Shown: positions 38,162 to 51,732 of the stretch, in pieces
Numbering within the stretch: position 1 is the first letter of the stretch
Layout: each line of letters opens with the position of its first letter
Assembly (NCBI GenBank): GCA_013365365.1
Contig: JABVXU010000329.1
Coordinates: forward strand, 1 to 62,559
Direction: 5' to 3'
Length of the DNA: 62,559 nt
Origin: Cruorifilaria tuberocauda
Taxonomy: Eukaryota; Nematoda; Chromadorea; Rhabditida; Onchocercidae
Made by a program: the position numbers and the translations under genes
The notes under the pieces: model-generated
Databases searched by the model: none
The model's input: only the letters and a program-made list of their open reading frames with translations
Told to the model about the DNA's origin: nothing

Positions 38162-40046
38162 TTACAGCCGTCGTAACTTGTTGAAATTTAGGTCCTGAAT
38201 TCTAGAACGGTGATATCTTTCATAGCGTACATCGTTTGGATGATATGGTCCCATACGAAATTCCCCATTCCATTTAAATAAAGTGCGTGTGTACCTGAAA
38301 TTGGTTATATTTCCCACCTTTGTTTTCCAAAAGTTTTACTAATAAAAAATAACAAGTTAATGAAGTGTTGAGCTTTCACTTTGAGTTAAAATCGTCAGAC
38401 AACGAATTTTTTCATTCTCTTATTTCACATGTATTTTATTGGTTTCACAACGCAATATTCCACTTTTTTTTATCCCATTAAAACTTTTGTTTTAAATTGC
38501 TATCTAAAATTGGCCTTAGAGAAATAAAATAGATCATTTTTTTACAAATTGAATTTAAAAAGTAACATTTGAAAGAAATTATAAATGTTCCAAATTTAAA
38601 TCACTTTTTTGTGCTAATAATACTTACCAGTCGGGCCATTCGTGTGGTGCGTATCGTCCCACTGTACCTGTCATAATCTTTGTTTTTGGATGAGGTCTTG
38701 CATATTGTTTCAGTGATTGATCATAGACGTATGTTTGTCGTTTTGAACGGAACATTGTACTGTTGGATGCTGCATCGATCAAGTATATATTACCTGAAAT
38801 TAAAAAAAAAAGATTTAAAAAAAATTTTTAACTGAAATTTAAAACTGGAAGATCAATAAGAACAGTTTTCTGTTTATATTGCTATGATTTCTCGTTGACG
38901 TCGGGTTACAGATTGCATGCACGCACGTAGACAAGTGTATGTGTGTGTGTGTAATGATATGATAAAACAGTGCTGAACTGATGTAAGTTCTTGAGATATA
39001 TCGAATGAAAAGTTAGACGCCATTGTTTTCATTATTTGGGACGGCAGTTTGCTGTGTTAATCAGTCGTTCACAAGTGAAAGAAATTCATATTTGCCGTTA
39101 TCAGTGGTTACATGGATAAACGAGATTCTATCGTGCAAATTTTTATTTGTCCTTTTTAAAATGTGAAAAGTTAAAGAAATTTCTTGATAAAAAAAGAATC
39201 GCTGGATTATAAATGGAAAATCCTTATTATTAACTCAGAAATAACTTAAGGATATTTTTGAACTCAATCGAAGATATTCCAATGTTACAAAAAAATGTTT
39301 TATCAGTGAAGCTGTAAAGCGTCTAATTATATTACATCACTTTTTAGAATTTGAAATGCTTAATTTTCAGATGAAGTTTTTCATTTAAACACTATTATTT
39401 TGAAAATAGTATTGTTTTAAAGATTTCTAAGCAATTTTTGGCTAATGAAGCACATCGAAATTTTTGATTAAATAATGATAAGGATTCATAAACATCACTG
39501 CTGTAAAGTAAACATTCTCCTACAAAATGAGTTTAGACAATTGAAAAAGCATACAAGAATTCAAGTAGAGAATAAAATTTAAAGGTTGTTTGATAAATCT
39601 CGACAAATATGTTCGATTTTTGCATGCCGCTAAAATTGTTAAAATGCTAACGTTTACATCGTAAACTTTTATTAAAATAAGAAGTGAAGCATAGAATATA
39701 ATTCTGTCATAAAAGAGAGATCATAAGTGCAGATGTTGGGGAGAACAAACAGATATGTAAACATTATTGAAATAAAAATTTTAGGAAAAAGATTGCTATC
39801 TAAAATGTTAAGTAAGTGCATTCATTTAGAAACTGATTAATTTATTATAAAAATTATTTTTATAAACTCGTTTGTACACGCAGTATATTTGAAAAGTTCT
39901 AAGATAATTTAAAAATCATGGAAGTTTCCTGAGATTTTTTTTTGAAGAAAGTAAGTGCTCTGACAGAGTATTATTTTTTGTAAAAAAGAGAAAGACTCAC
40001 CTAAAATAGAAAGCAATGCGATGATGCGCAGTCGGTTCGTAGGCAT
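38162..40046 (-). CDS. Small secreted protein of unknown family (114 residues)
   Basis: Three exons join exactly in phase on the minus strand: 40046-40001, 38793-38628 and 38294-38162 (stop TAA). Donors are GTGAGT and GTAAGT, and both acceptors are TTTCAG. The N-terminus MPTNRLRIIALLSILG plus NIYLIDAAS is a classic signal peptide with cleavage likely near residue 24, leaving about 90 residues. The mature part has no Cys and is rich in Tyr, Trp, Arg and His. It includes a possible dibasic site (RSKR, about 33-36), YAPHEWPDWYTRTLFKWNG, and a basic tail with a PYHPNDVRYERYHRSR stretch. I do not recognise the family. It could be a propeptide, a small matrix protein or a secreted effector. Clean splicing and a long conserved-looking frame make it a real gene. 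Confidence 0.75.
38935..38952. repeat. TG microsatellite in intron 1 of the secreted-protein gene
   Basis: A short run of TG dinucleotides inside the 1.2-kb first intron. Confidence 0.85.
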
Positions 40047-42123
40047 ATCTATTGACGATCTGTTGACGCCCGCAGATTGAAAAGGTTTGGGGTGGTTTCT
40101 TTCCTTCTTCTCAATTCTTTTTCGGTTATAGTTTCTGTGTCAAAGTCAGTTTGTTACACTTTCAACGTCTTTTTTTATTTTATATGAACAGATATATCAT
40201 TTTTTTTGATGTTTATGACCGCTCGATAATGAACAAATAAGACAGCAAGTGAACAGGTAAATGGACAATCAGTAACAAGCAAGTTAAGTTATTCGTCAAA
40301 GTTTCAAGATTTAAATATGGAAAGGACTAAACCATATTGTATAATTCAAAATTGCCTTGAAAGAAGTGTTTTTGTGTCTAAGCTTCTTGTACACTGGTTA
40401 TACGGTGGTCGCCACTGTATAGGCATTTAAGGTAACAATTTATTTTACTAATTATTAAAAGACGAGATGTTGAAAAAATTTGCATTTCATCGAGTTTTAT
40501 GGATTTTCTAAATTAAGCAAATTTATCCAAGCGTAAGATTTCCTTGTAATAACTACAAAAGATCTTTCTATTTCCACCAGAATCAGATTCTGAAGAGGGG
40601 TAATCTATCGGAGCTTTGAGGAAAATAAAATTCCTTATAGCATGTTTCAACATGATCTCCTAAATCACTCCTTCAGCATTTCTGGTTATTGGATCATTTC
40701 ACATCGTAACAAAGATGAGAGAAATCAAAGATGAATTCAATTAATTAAAATTGGCAATTTCCTTGGCTTATCTAACTAATGAACAAAGTTGCGTTTTCCT
40801 ATCTCTTCAATTGAACCAAAATGGATAGTCTTTTAAGATTAATGAATGCCAGACAAAGAATGCTTTGTGTTTTGAGAAATGTCTGAATTAGTGCTTCCAC
40901 TCGTCTTTGTTATCCCTCCGCAGGACTCCGCACAATAAAAGATTACATCCCTACAGTATTGACTTGTTTTTTTTTTCAATTAATGAATCCCTCGGAACTG
41001 TCCTCACTTCAGGAGTTTATTTATTCCCATTCATATGATTTCATTTTACCGTCTACCGTCTCGCATTCATCCAGTCCTTCCTTACTTGCTTTTCATTATT
41101 ATTTTTATTTAAAAATATTTTCAAAAAACAAAAAAAATATTTTCGAACTTTATAAAAGGTAACTTAAAACTCAATCTAATGAAAATTTATCATTAATTAA
41201 GATGCTAGTAATTCCTCAACGTATCAAAAGCAATTAGTTAAAAGTCACTCGAAGATCGGACCAAATAGGGATTTTACGATCAAAAGATGCTAATGTACCG
41301 ATTTGAAATAAAATTTAAAATGTTAATTAATCCGTATCAAAGATAAGGTATGAAATCAGTACCATAAAATTTAAACGTAGATCAAAATTAAAGGAAATTT
41401 GAATGCAAAAATTGTTTTCAGTAAAATTAGGACGAATTTCGTTTTGGTAAATATTTCAGCAAAAAGAGAATCTAAGAGAATCAAAAACAAAATGGATGAC
41501 AAAAACAGTAACCGAGTGATTTGATTATGGGAAAAGTCGAATTCTTTTTTAAGCTGGCATTTCCAGTCCTCCTTTCGCTTTTTTGAACCGCTGGATGACT
41601 TTCATCACTGGTGCATGCCACAAACCTCCAAAAGTGCAATAATATATGCAAACGCTGCAATCCTTCCCATAGAAATGTTGCCATTTTAGTGCACTTCTTT
41701 ATCTCACAAAGCTTTTTTCTTTCACTGCATAAATACTTGGAGTGTTAGTTACAGTGAACATCGAAAGGTGCCCATTGCTACATCTGTAGCCTTGTATCAG
41801 TTCAGTGCTTCATGCATAAATTACATCAGCTTATCGTTTCCGTATTGTTTACATTATTCACTTCATTGCATGTTTTAATTTTATCAAACGATAAATGACT
41901 TAAAATTCGTTCCATGTTTTTAAAATTAGGTTATTAAGTTATTGAGTGATTGGAATGATCGATTACTTTGTATATGAATATTCGTCCCTTCCAGCTTCTT
42001 TCATTAATTAATTGTCAATTTCAGCTGGATTTTTAGTGGAAATAGTGAACTCGAACTTTCTTCTATCTTTTATTTTTATTTTTCAATTTGAAAATTACCA
42101 TATTTCAATTACTGGGAAGTTTG
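40047..42123. other. Divergent intergenic region upstream of the secreted-protein and ADGRA-like genes
   Basis: About 2 kb between two genes that face away from each other, so it should contain both promoters. On the minus strand near 41672 a short frame, MGRIAAFAYIIALLE followed by a GTTTGT donor, resembles a signal-peptide exon but has no partner exon that I could place. Confidence 0.5.
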
Positions 42124-45100
42124 ATGAAGAGATTTAGCAGTTTCGCCTGTCTTTTTGCCATTTGCTCTGCTTTTCTAATAATTGCAAATTGCAACTGGAC
42201 TCGTTGCTCTCATTTGGCAGAGACAACTGTAGTAGACTGTTCTGGGCAGCGTTTTGATGTAAGTTTATTTGTGCTTTCTTCTATTTTAAAATAACTTATT
42301 GTATTACTTTAAAAACTTTAGAAAATAGAAAGAAAACATATAAATTTGAATGACGCCACAAACTCTTCTTTTAGAGAATCGCTCAAACTGCACGGTTGAA
42401 AGCACCCACATCCGAATTTTATCCAAGCGCTATTGGAGGTCAAGTACACTTGCTGAATTTGAGTAGGAATGCTTTCCGATCAATCAATTCCAGTTCTTTC
42501 TCGTCACTACGGCATCCAGAAATCCTTGAAATACTGTAAGTTTTGAATTGTTTAAATTTCGATAATTAGAAAACTTCATAAAAAATTACCTTTTTAGGGA
42601 CATATCTCACAATACACTTATGTTCATATCTCCTGGTGCTTTCAAAACTTTGTTAAATCTTAAAATCCTGTAAGTATTTTTGTGAATTAAGTTTCAGAAC
42701 GATAATTTCACAGTTTACTAATTTGCTATTAATTATAAATATTTTCAAATGCTACTTAAATGTTCTCAAAAAATGTATCGAATATTATTTTCAAGGAATA
42801 TGGATACTATGCATAATTCCTATAGTTGGATAAATATGGTAAGGGATGCAACAGTCTTAAGTGTTCATTTATTTTCAGTTCCTTTTTGTAATTATAGGGT
42901 AACGTTTACTCGAGTCACGAATAGGACATTAGGTTCAGAGGGATTACCACTGGTAAGATTGAAACTTCTAAAAGATTATCAAGTTATCATTTACTTTAAA
43001 CTTACTTTAAAGTGTTCTTCCATTAAAAGATATTTATTATAAATTGATATTTTCTTGAAAAAGGATATAAATATTTGGAAAAAAAAAGGAATCAGAAGTA
43101 TACCATATAAAAAAAGTTATTTTTTTTCAGTTTGTTAAACGGTAATCAATTGCATGCACTGGAACGTTTATCATTTGTTGAATTGGAATCTTTGGAGGAG
43201 TTAAATTTAGATTCAAATCCGTTATCCTCATTTCCGGATGGAACTTTTGCATCACTAAGCAAACTTCGTAGAATAAGTATCATGTCGAATCAGTTATCAT
43301 GTGACTGTCAAATAGCTGACTTGCTTCGTTTCGTAAAGGTTATCTTTCTTATTCAGTTTATTTGAAATCTAATTCAAAAAAATTGCTCGCTTATACATTA
43401 AACTGTTCGAAATGATTGTTTTTCTTTCACACGGATCATTTGCCACAATTTAATTTCAGGACCAGCAAGTACAAGTTTCAAATCGGACGGTTTGCATATT
43501 CCCTTATTCATTACGCGGAATGCAGGTTGCAAGATTGAGTGCAAAGACGTTGAAAAGAAGTTGCGGGAAAGGTTAATTTGTGACTCAAGTATTTTGAAAT
43601 TAGATCGAAAAATGAGAAGATGCTTTAATAGAAGAAAAGAAAGGTTTTAGGCGACTTTAATCCGACTGTGTTCGATTTGGAGCCTCCTTCACGATCGTTG
43701 ATTGTATATCCGGGTGATGAGAAGAATATCACATGCAAAATTTCGAAATCTAGCAATGTACAAATGGAATGGTTAAAAAATAATGTTCCCTTGGCTGATT
43801 CTACACGATTATTCACCACCTACTACAATGATAGTGAATTTCTGTGTGTTATTTTATCCCCCATTTCATAAGATTGTAGTTTTATAGAATTAAAAATATT
43901 TCTAATTTTAGGAGTAAATTCTTCTTGTCTAATTATTCGGCCATTATCCTTTTGATTACATTGCAAATCCTATCATTCTATTTCATTTTCATTATCATTT
44001 TAAAAAATGGTTTGCATCTCAGTTATTTGCGTACAATGTTTCCATAAATAAGAACTTTTGGTTGTTTGAAGTTCTTAATTGTCTAAGAAAGTTTCCACTT
44101 TTCCTAAGAAATATAATAATTGTTACAATAATAAGACTATTCTATGAACTCACTGTAGGGTTAACTAAAACTGCTTATGAAAGTTTTTCAAACATACCAT
44201 ATTTATTCAAATATCTGGAAGTGCAAGAATTACAAGAAAGCGCCTATACAAAATTTTTTGTTTGCGCCAAAGTAGATTTATCTAAAAACTTCAGATACTT
44301 GAAACTTTGTTTGAATCCAGTGATTTGGGAAGACGAAGGTGACTGGACCTGTTACGTAGAACAGGATCGATCAGTGTTAAGGCATACAGTACGTATAACA
44401 CCTGTGCTCGTAAATACGTTTCATTGTGTACAGGTATTTTCCCGGTTTTGAATAATTGGAAGGTTTTCAGATTTTTCAAGTTTTTAAGCTTTCCAATTTT
44501 CAGGAATGGCAAGCGGATGAAAAAGGTGAAATAATTTGGGCAGTTTCTAAACAAGGATTAGTAACGGCAAAATGTCCTAATGGTCCAGCGAATGCCAAAG
44601 CATATCGGCGCTGTAAACATGGAAAATGGGAAATACCAGATACAAGTCGATGTGCTTACACTTCTCCGCTAATTGAACATTTCTTAACACTATTACAGCA
44701 TAAACGGACATCTCAGGTCTGTTTAGGTTTTATTTAACTTGTAATTGTCGTTCAATAACATTAAGAAAATACTTAAGGAGTGAAATTACAAAGAAATAGA
44801 ATTTAAATAAGCAATCAAAAAAGTTCGTCCAAGCTTCAAATACTTATTAAATATTCTGCGGAAGAATACAGAATCGATATCTTTTCCAGTATGTGGACGA
44901 ATTGCTTCGAACAAAGAGACGGCCATTCGAAATGTCCGCCTATGAAACTCGTCTTGTTGGCTGGCTTATAGGTAATGCAACTGATCTCTCTAGTCGGCAA
45001 ATGTTATCTGCATTGAATTTCGCTTTACAGTCTGAATTCGCTCGCACTGAACTTAATGGTAATAGTTGCTATTTTGATATGTCAATGATTCGTCAATTAT

Positions 45101-48100
45101 TTAAACTTATAAAAATACTCAAATTAGCAAATCTCTTCTTTTTCTTCCTTTTCTGTTTTTAATTTTGGAAGTGTCAAATTTTTTTAGAACCAGAATTTGA
45201 TAAAAATCCTAATATTAAAAAAAAATCAATTCTTAGGAATTACTTACACCGATTCCTTCATTTCGTCAATCTATATTTATTGTTCATATGCACACTATTA
45301 CCACCGCATTTTAAAAGCTCCTGCTTCAGTTCCCGCATATATTTCTTCCAAAGTGAATACCGCGAAATCCTAACACTTCAAATTCTGCACGCTTGAAAAA
45401 ATTTTAAAGCTACCAAACAATACAAATGTAACGATTAAAATTCAAAGCGTCAAGCGGAAAAATATGCGCAATGGATTCATTACCATTCTACAGTATACGA
45501 TAACAGCTTTTTAGTCATAATTATTGCTAGGAGAAAAAAACTGTATTTAGATGGTGAATGAAAATAGCGAAATCAACTATCTTCCACCGCATCATTCCCG
45601 CAAGCACGGATCATTTATAATGTTAAATTATGGGTGATGCGCAAAAAATTTCAGCCTACAATCTTTCCTTCCCGAAATTTAGCTATAATTAAGGCAGATG
45701 AGTTATTTTTGATGCCAAACTCATGAGTAACCTGAACATTAAAGGAGAGTGATTAGAAGTTAGATTTCATCATGGCCTAGACCGATATTTCACGAGTTCT
45801 ACGTAATTTGCATGGATGCGAAAGTTTTTATGTGTTTAGTAAGGCCAAATTTCAACAAGTTGGATAACATTTGTTGAGAAGGAATCTTTCATTGGTTACA
45901 AAAGTATTGTTATGTAAATGCTACTTGAAAATTGATTTTGACAAATTGCTTAACTTATATCAGACCAGAATAAAAAATTTTTCTTGATGTTCGAGGAGTG
46001 ATAAGTTCGAAACATTTGAAAGAGTATGAAAATGTTAGAATAAGAAAATATAGGGTATGAGGAATGTATTTAAGTGAAAATATCTGAAAGTTTGTCTCAG
46101 ATTTTACGAGGATTTAGGTCAATTGATGCGCCAATACCTACAGCATCTATTCCTCGGTGATCAAATTATCCAAGAAGATAATTTAGCAATATGTCAACAT
46201 CTGTTCGCTAAAGGTTACGATGGTACAGCGGCTGAAATTATGCAGGGTGGTTTCTTAGCCTTATATGACGGCTCGAAATTTTCATGTCGCGAACAGCAGT
46301 TCGTTGAACTATTGCCAAAAACAGGTTAAAGTTATCATTTCTTTTAAATTCGACTCAGATTCTCGGCAGAGTTTCTATTTGAATTTGGTTTGAGTTAGAA
46401 TTCAAACTACTAACTTATAGGTGGAGCATCAGTTCGCATTCCTCGTTCAACAGTTGATCAGTTTCCATCATTGAGCATTGTTCGAGTATTGTGGTTATCT
46501 AATTCGAAAATTTTTAAAAGCAGGCATACCTTAGATGGAAGGTGGAGTGTTATGAACGAAGTGTATGGTGTCTCCATCAAATATATCCCTCTCAGGTCAT
46601 CAGAATCAGGCAGTATTTCTGAAGAGGTTGCACTATTTTTATTAAAAAATTTAATCCCATTGGGATTTGTTGTAATTTCTTGCTCGAACTTGAGTATTTT
46701 ATAAATTTTGCCGCATATTTTTTGTCTGCATAAATTTTAATATTTCTATTTTTAGACATCGGGAGTTGAAAAGAATGATGATTTTTATGGATTTTTAATC
46801 GGTTATCAAATAAATAAATCGGTGGATCAGGATCAGGTATGTTTGTTCTTCCAATAAACAAATTGAAAATAATCATATCAAAAAATTTTCGACCTGTAGC
46901 ATTAGATAAAATATGCATGGATGAAGCGTATGCTAACATTGAGCAAAACTGAAAGATTGACACTATCTTTCAGCCGATGACAAACCATCTAGTAGTGCTA
47001 TAGTACCTTTCGTAGCATTTCTTCAGTGCTTTCTTGCTTTATATCAGAAACCTATCATGAATGACGAATTGTAGAGTTCCCCAGTTGTGGACTTTTATAA
47101 TTTGCGTTTAACTGGCTTTAAGGAGAATAAAGCTCGGATTTATTTTTAGTTGTTATAATTGTAATATAGTAATACTGCATTTCAGATCCAACTAGGTATA
47201 TGGGATGATGAAGAGGGGTGGAAACTAAACAGAGAGAGAAATTGTTTGTTGCGGAGAGTGGGACCAAATAATATTCTTTTCACTTGTTCCAGAATGTTTT
47301 TCATTAAGAATATAAACGAAAATATCAAATATTTTGCAGCAATGAGAAATACAACTTGTGAAGACTTGTAAGATCATTGATGTTTGTTGTAGTAAGCTTC
47401 TTTCTAACGAATCTGTTTTAATCATTTAATTTAGCTCTATTATTAAACCAACAAAAGAAATAATTTGTAATGACATAAAGGAGACAATTAGCGTGCGCAT
47501 GTTTAGCAGTACTAGGTCAAAAACTATTCTAATAGCATGAACTCAGCATAAAAGAATGCAGAATTGCATGATGATAATATCAAATGAAAGTTATCTTATG
47601 AAAATATTACAGCTTTTGAGAGAGAATATATTTTATTGTTTGACTGGTTTTTAGATTTCCAATTTCGAAACTTTGCAAGGATACAATATTATTGCAGCGA
47701 TAATAATGCTGAGATAGCTTTGTTTATATAAGAGAATTTTCATTTGAAGTTTAAAATACGAAAAAGTACAGTCAAGTTACTTTCAGAATTATCTCAGCAG
47801 GGAAATTAGTGAAATTAACATGGTATGTATGTGCATCATCCGGTTTTCTGGCTTCAGTAATGCTTTTGACCGTTACCATCAACGTGTGCTTATTCTGGTT
47901 TCTATTTTTATTAATGTCTGCTTTTACGGGTATCCGAATAGCGATTATTATTATTCTAAAAGTTGAAATTAAATTTAATTTCTTATTTTAAAATAATTTT
48001 TGAATAAATTTCAGTGTACCCAATTATCATTCAAAAAGGATTCAGCAAGTGATTGTTAATATGTGTGCTTGTATATTTATATTGTGTTTGTTATATTCAC

Positions 48101-50298
48101 TCGCCCACAGTGGGATTCTTGATCCAAAAACATGTCAAACAGTTACTGTTGCTCAGCATTTCTTCTTTCTTACTGTTTACTTCTGGATTATGCAAGCTTT
48201 TAGGTATGTAATAATATAATAATTTAAGCAGTAATTTAACGGAAAATTTTTTAATAAGCTCTAGATATATTGTTACTACCGCGTAAAAAGACTGATCAAA
48301 ATTTGAATTTTAGATTGTTACAAGGAAAACTTAGCAAGATTGTAGAAGATTGCAATCGAAGTAAATGTGGTGAAAAAGTTCAAACAGAAGGTGAAAAGGT
48401 AAAAATATTGGGAATGTTTTCTCCCTCGAGAATTGATATGGAAATAGGAATTTTTAGCGTTTTTGAGATTGAAATGCTCAGTTCATATAAAAGTGATTGT
48501 TGTAGGTAGCATTGTCTGGAGCAACTATGCAAATGTACTTCATTGCTTATGGTATTCCGCTAACTGCGATATCAACTGTGTTAGCTACTGATACTTTATC
48601 ATTCAATGGATCACGAAAATTGTAATGTTTAATGGAAATATTGTGAAAAATCAGTTTTTAAAAATTTTCACTTTTTAAATCTTTTGGATTAAATTTCAAA
48701 AATGATTGGAGAGATTAGAGCTGTTGTTGAGTTTTATTTTATATTTATAGCTGTTTTCCTTCATCAGTGATGCATATTAAAATATTTGCGTATGCCGTCT
48801 ATGTACCTCTGTTTATATGCACCATTCTCATATTGGGGATCATTGTCATCATTTTACGCCTGCTGATCACATTAAGACGCTTATCTGTTAAAAATATATC
48901 TCAACGTTAGTTTTTTAAAGATACAATTAATTAAGTTAATTTTTTCGTATTTAAACTACGATATCCTGCCTTTCCAGCACGAAATTCATTTATTTAATTT
49001 TAATGAGAGTTAAACTTTATTTCAAATTTGCTGTAAATCATGAAACTATACTTTATATTTGTTAAACATCACATACATTTGTTAAAAATGGGATCGCGAT
49101 TATTTAAAAGCTATTCATTTTTTTTTTGTTTTATTTCGCTCCTCGATTACCTCTTTGAATTTCAAATTACTCCACATTTAATGGAAGAACGTAATTAAAG
49201 TTTCATTGTATTCTTCGATAGTAGCCAGTCATTATCTCACACCTATAAAATCTCATCTCTCCTTGGAAGCTCATCTAAATATCGATTAGAAAAGGAAAAA
49301 ATATTGGAACTTGCACATATAAGTTTTGAAAAGATCAGAAAATTGATCGAGCTAATTTTATGTTACATTTTTGGAATTAAACAATTTTTAAGAATCATTT
49401 CAGAATATATGGCCAACAAAAGTTGTGAAGAAAACATCTTGCTAACTAGAAATGGAACTATAACTCCTGAATTGAGCAAAAGGGCAAACGCTGCAACAAC
49501 ACAACTTTTGTAAGGAAATTTACTTTCAGACAATTTCGCCATTTCATACTCATCGTTTCATCTGAATATAGAATGAAATTTTATTCCTATCTCTGAAATG
49601 ATTTCTGAGCATGAATATAAGTTGCATTGACCGCTCACCGGTTAAAAATTGTTTCCATAGCAAAAGTTTTGGTTAAATTAAAATTTGATAATCTCTTTGA
49701 ACTTCCGGAAGTTAAGAATGCAAAAATTTTTGATAAGCGACAGTACTGTATTTCAGATGGTTACTTTTAATAACAGTATTGTATTCATTGGACTGTTATG
49801 CAGCAGCCACTCATATTAACCAATTGAATAACTCGAGACTTTCCGGAACACCTAACTCCTACTTCAATGCACTATTCAACATATTACTCGCTCTTGCTAT
49901 TTTCTATCCATTCACGCTTGAATCGATATGTACGATACTTCTTAAGATAAGTTATCATCTCATAGAAGATTATTGTGATACTTGTATGCCATAGTATAAA
50001 GCGTATATTTTCCATCTCTTATTCCACAGGTTCAATAAATTGAATAGGTAGCGGTAAAATTCGCAAACTTAATTCACAAATAAAATAAATGAATTTTATG
50101 ATAATAGTGTTAAATGAATTAAGTAGCTTGCAAGTTAGACATAAAGCTCTAAATATGTTTTAGGTTCGTAATTCAGGTTGTTCCGTATGTATTACAGAGC
50201 CACTGGTTAGTACACCATACAATTACAAAGAACGTATTGTGCCGCTGATACAAAGACGATCGACTGCCGGATGTTTTATTGAGGGAGAATGGGTATAA
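42124..50298 (+). CDS. Adhesion GPCR of the ADGRA (GPR123/124/125) type: LRR-Ig-HormR-GAIN-7TM
   Basis: Twenty-two exons: 42124-42258, 42375-42535, 42598-42669, 42898-42969, 43131-43338, 43460-43571, 43651-43843, 44295-44433, 44504-44716, 44890-45058, 46118-46324, 46421-46626, 46756-46836, 47186-47367, 47787-47897, 48015-48203, 48314-48398, 48506-48621, 48751-48886, 49229-49509, 49757-49983 and 50177-50298, about 1138 residues. Order of parts: signal peptide; LRRs (LDISHNTLMFISPGAF, LNGNQLHALERLSF) in 72-nt phase-2 exons; LRRCT (CDCQIADLLRF); Ig domain (ITCKI ... WEDEGDWTCYV); HormR (CPNGPANAKAYRRCKHGKW); GAIN region; GPS-like segment without a clear H-L-S/T; seven membrane helices; and a short tail ending GEWV. 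This order is specific to ADGRA receptors, which in vertebrates act in Wnt co-receptor and polarity signalling. Exon 42898-42969 has lost its GT donor. Skipping it keeps frame. The 48886/49229 join is provisional. Confidence 0.85.
42898..42969 (+). other. LRR exon with a missing splice donor
   Basis: Counting 72 nt from its acceptor, as in the preceding LRR exon, ends exactly at CT. The next bases are AAAAGA instead of GTAAGA. The repeat reads LVTFTRVTNRTLGSEGLPLV and then RLKL. A GTAAGA 17 nt earlier would shift the frame. The exon is phase-symmetric, so exon 42598-42669 can splice straight to 43131. Confidence 0.6.
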
Positions 50299-50562
50299 AA
50301 CTTGTTGTGATACTCTTACTGTCAGTTGTTGTTGTTTTTAATGTTAATGTCAATATATATTCTAGAAAAAATCAATTTCTACCGATAGTTATATAAACAT
50401 TGGCATGATTCGGTAGTTTCACTAATACTGGTAAACGAATTTCTATTAACATATTCTGGCAATTGTGTACGTAATACCTCATTTAAATTTTCAACCATAG
50501 GTTATTATTTATGGAAATATTTACAGTATATTAAAATCGTTCCAAACAATTGGAAATGATAA

Positions 50563-50568
50563 AATAAA
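50563..50568 (+). terminator. Candidate polyadenylation signal for the ADGRA-like gene
   Basis: AATAAA about 265 bp after the stop codon. No transcript evidence. Confidence 0.4.
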
Positions 50569-51732
50569 GAATTAAATACTAGCATACACTAAAACACCCA
50601 TAAATATTATCTCGAATTTCTTGCCGTCGAGACTTTTTGCAAAATCTATCCGCAGATTTGTTTTATTTGATCAGCTATATGTCGAGAAATATTTGGTTAA
50701 TAAAAACTAAGGTTGAAAGTGTACAGTACTAATTTTTAAATTTGAATTAGACCATTACAAAAGTTGAAAAGACATTTATTTGCAAGGCTTCACTTGCTGC
50801 TTTAATTTAAGGATTAGCAATAAACTTCTCAGCGAATCTCACAATGAGTGGGATTTTTCTCGCTCTTCTTGCATTTTCGGGATGTTGAAATTTAGCAATT
50901 TTAAGCAAATAACAACTGCAAGCATACTTTCTATTTGCAAATGTAGGAAATACAAAAACTTGTGAGATACTCAGAAAATCGAATTTTTATGTTGATTTAA
51001 ATAGGCCTGGACATTGTTAAGCAAAAACCTTTCAAGATGATTTCAGACTGTTAGACATTTAATCCTTTTATTTGTTTACAATTCTGACAGTTCAGTAGGT
51101 CTTTCGCGTCTCCAAACCGGCAATCTAGTCGGAGAATAATCAATTTAAGTCTGACCGGTAGATAATTTTATTCGATACAAGTTTCTTTTTTCCTTCCTGA
51201 TATGTATACTGATATGTATACTGTAGCCTTATTGAAGAATAAGATATTGATGCTTCCTTACGAAGAGAATTGAATAGATCGGATTTCTGGAAATAATGTA
51301 AAATTTCAAGAATGACTGGATCACTTCGGTATTGATTTTTGTCATTATCGAAGGATGAGAGATGAGAAAATTTGAGGCACTGCCTAGTGAAGTCATTTCA
51401 AAGTTTCAAAGTTGAGATTTGCATTTTAGCGTACTAAGGAAATTTTTACCAGTTATGGACAAAAGAAAATAAAAAAAATAATTTCAAGTTGGAATTTTCT
51501 TTTGGTAGAAACTCTTGGTAGAAATGCAATCAAGGAACAGTGGCTGACAGATAATAGTGACAGGGTGTTAATGTGGAGGAGAGAATAAGAATGTTGCAGC
51601 AGAAGAGAACATTCTCCACGAAAAACCCTCAAATCCTTACTTTAGGAGGTTGAATTTCAACCTGTTTGCAACGAGCTTTTGAAGGTCTGTTTCACAGAAG
51701 TGCATAATGAGTGCATAGATATAGATACTCAC

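Noticed and set aside
41481..41684. Minus-strand frame with a signal-peptide-like start
   Set aside because: Two overlapping frames both begin with ATG and neither leads to a second exon. No motif is recognised.
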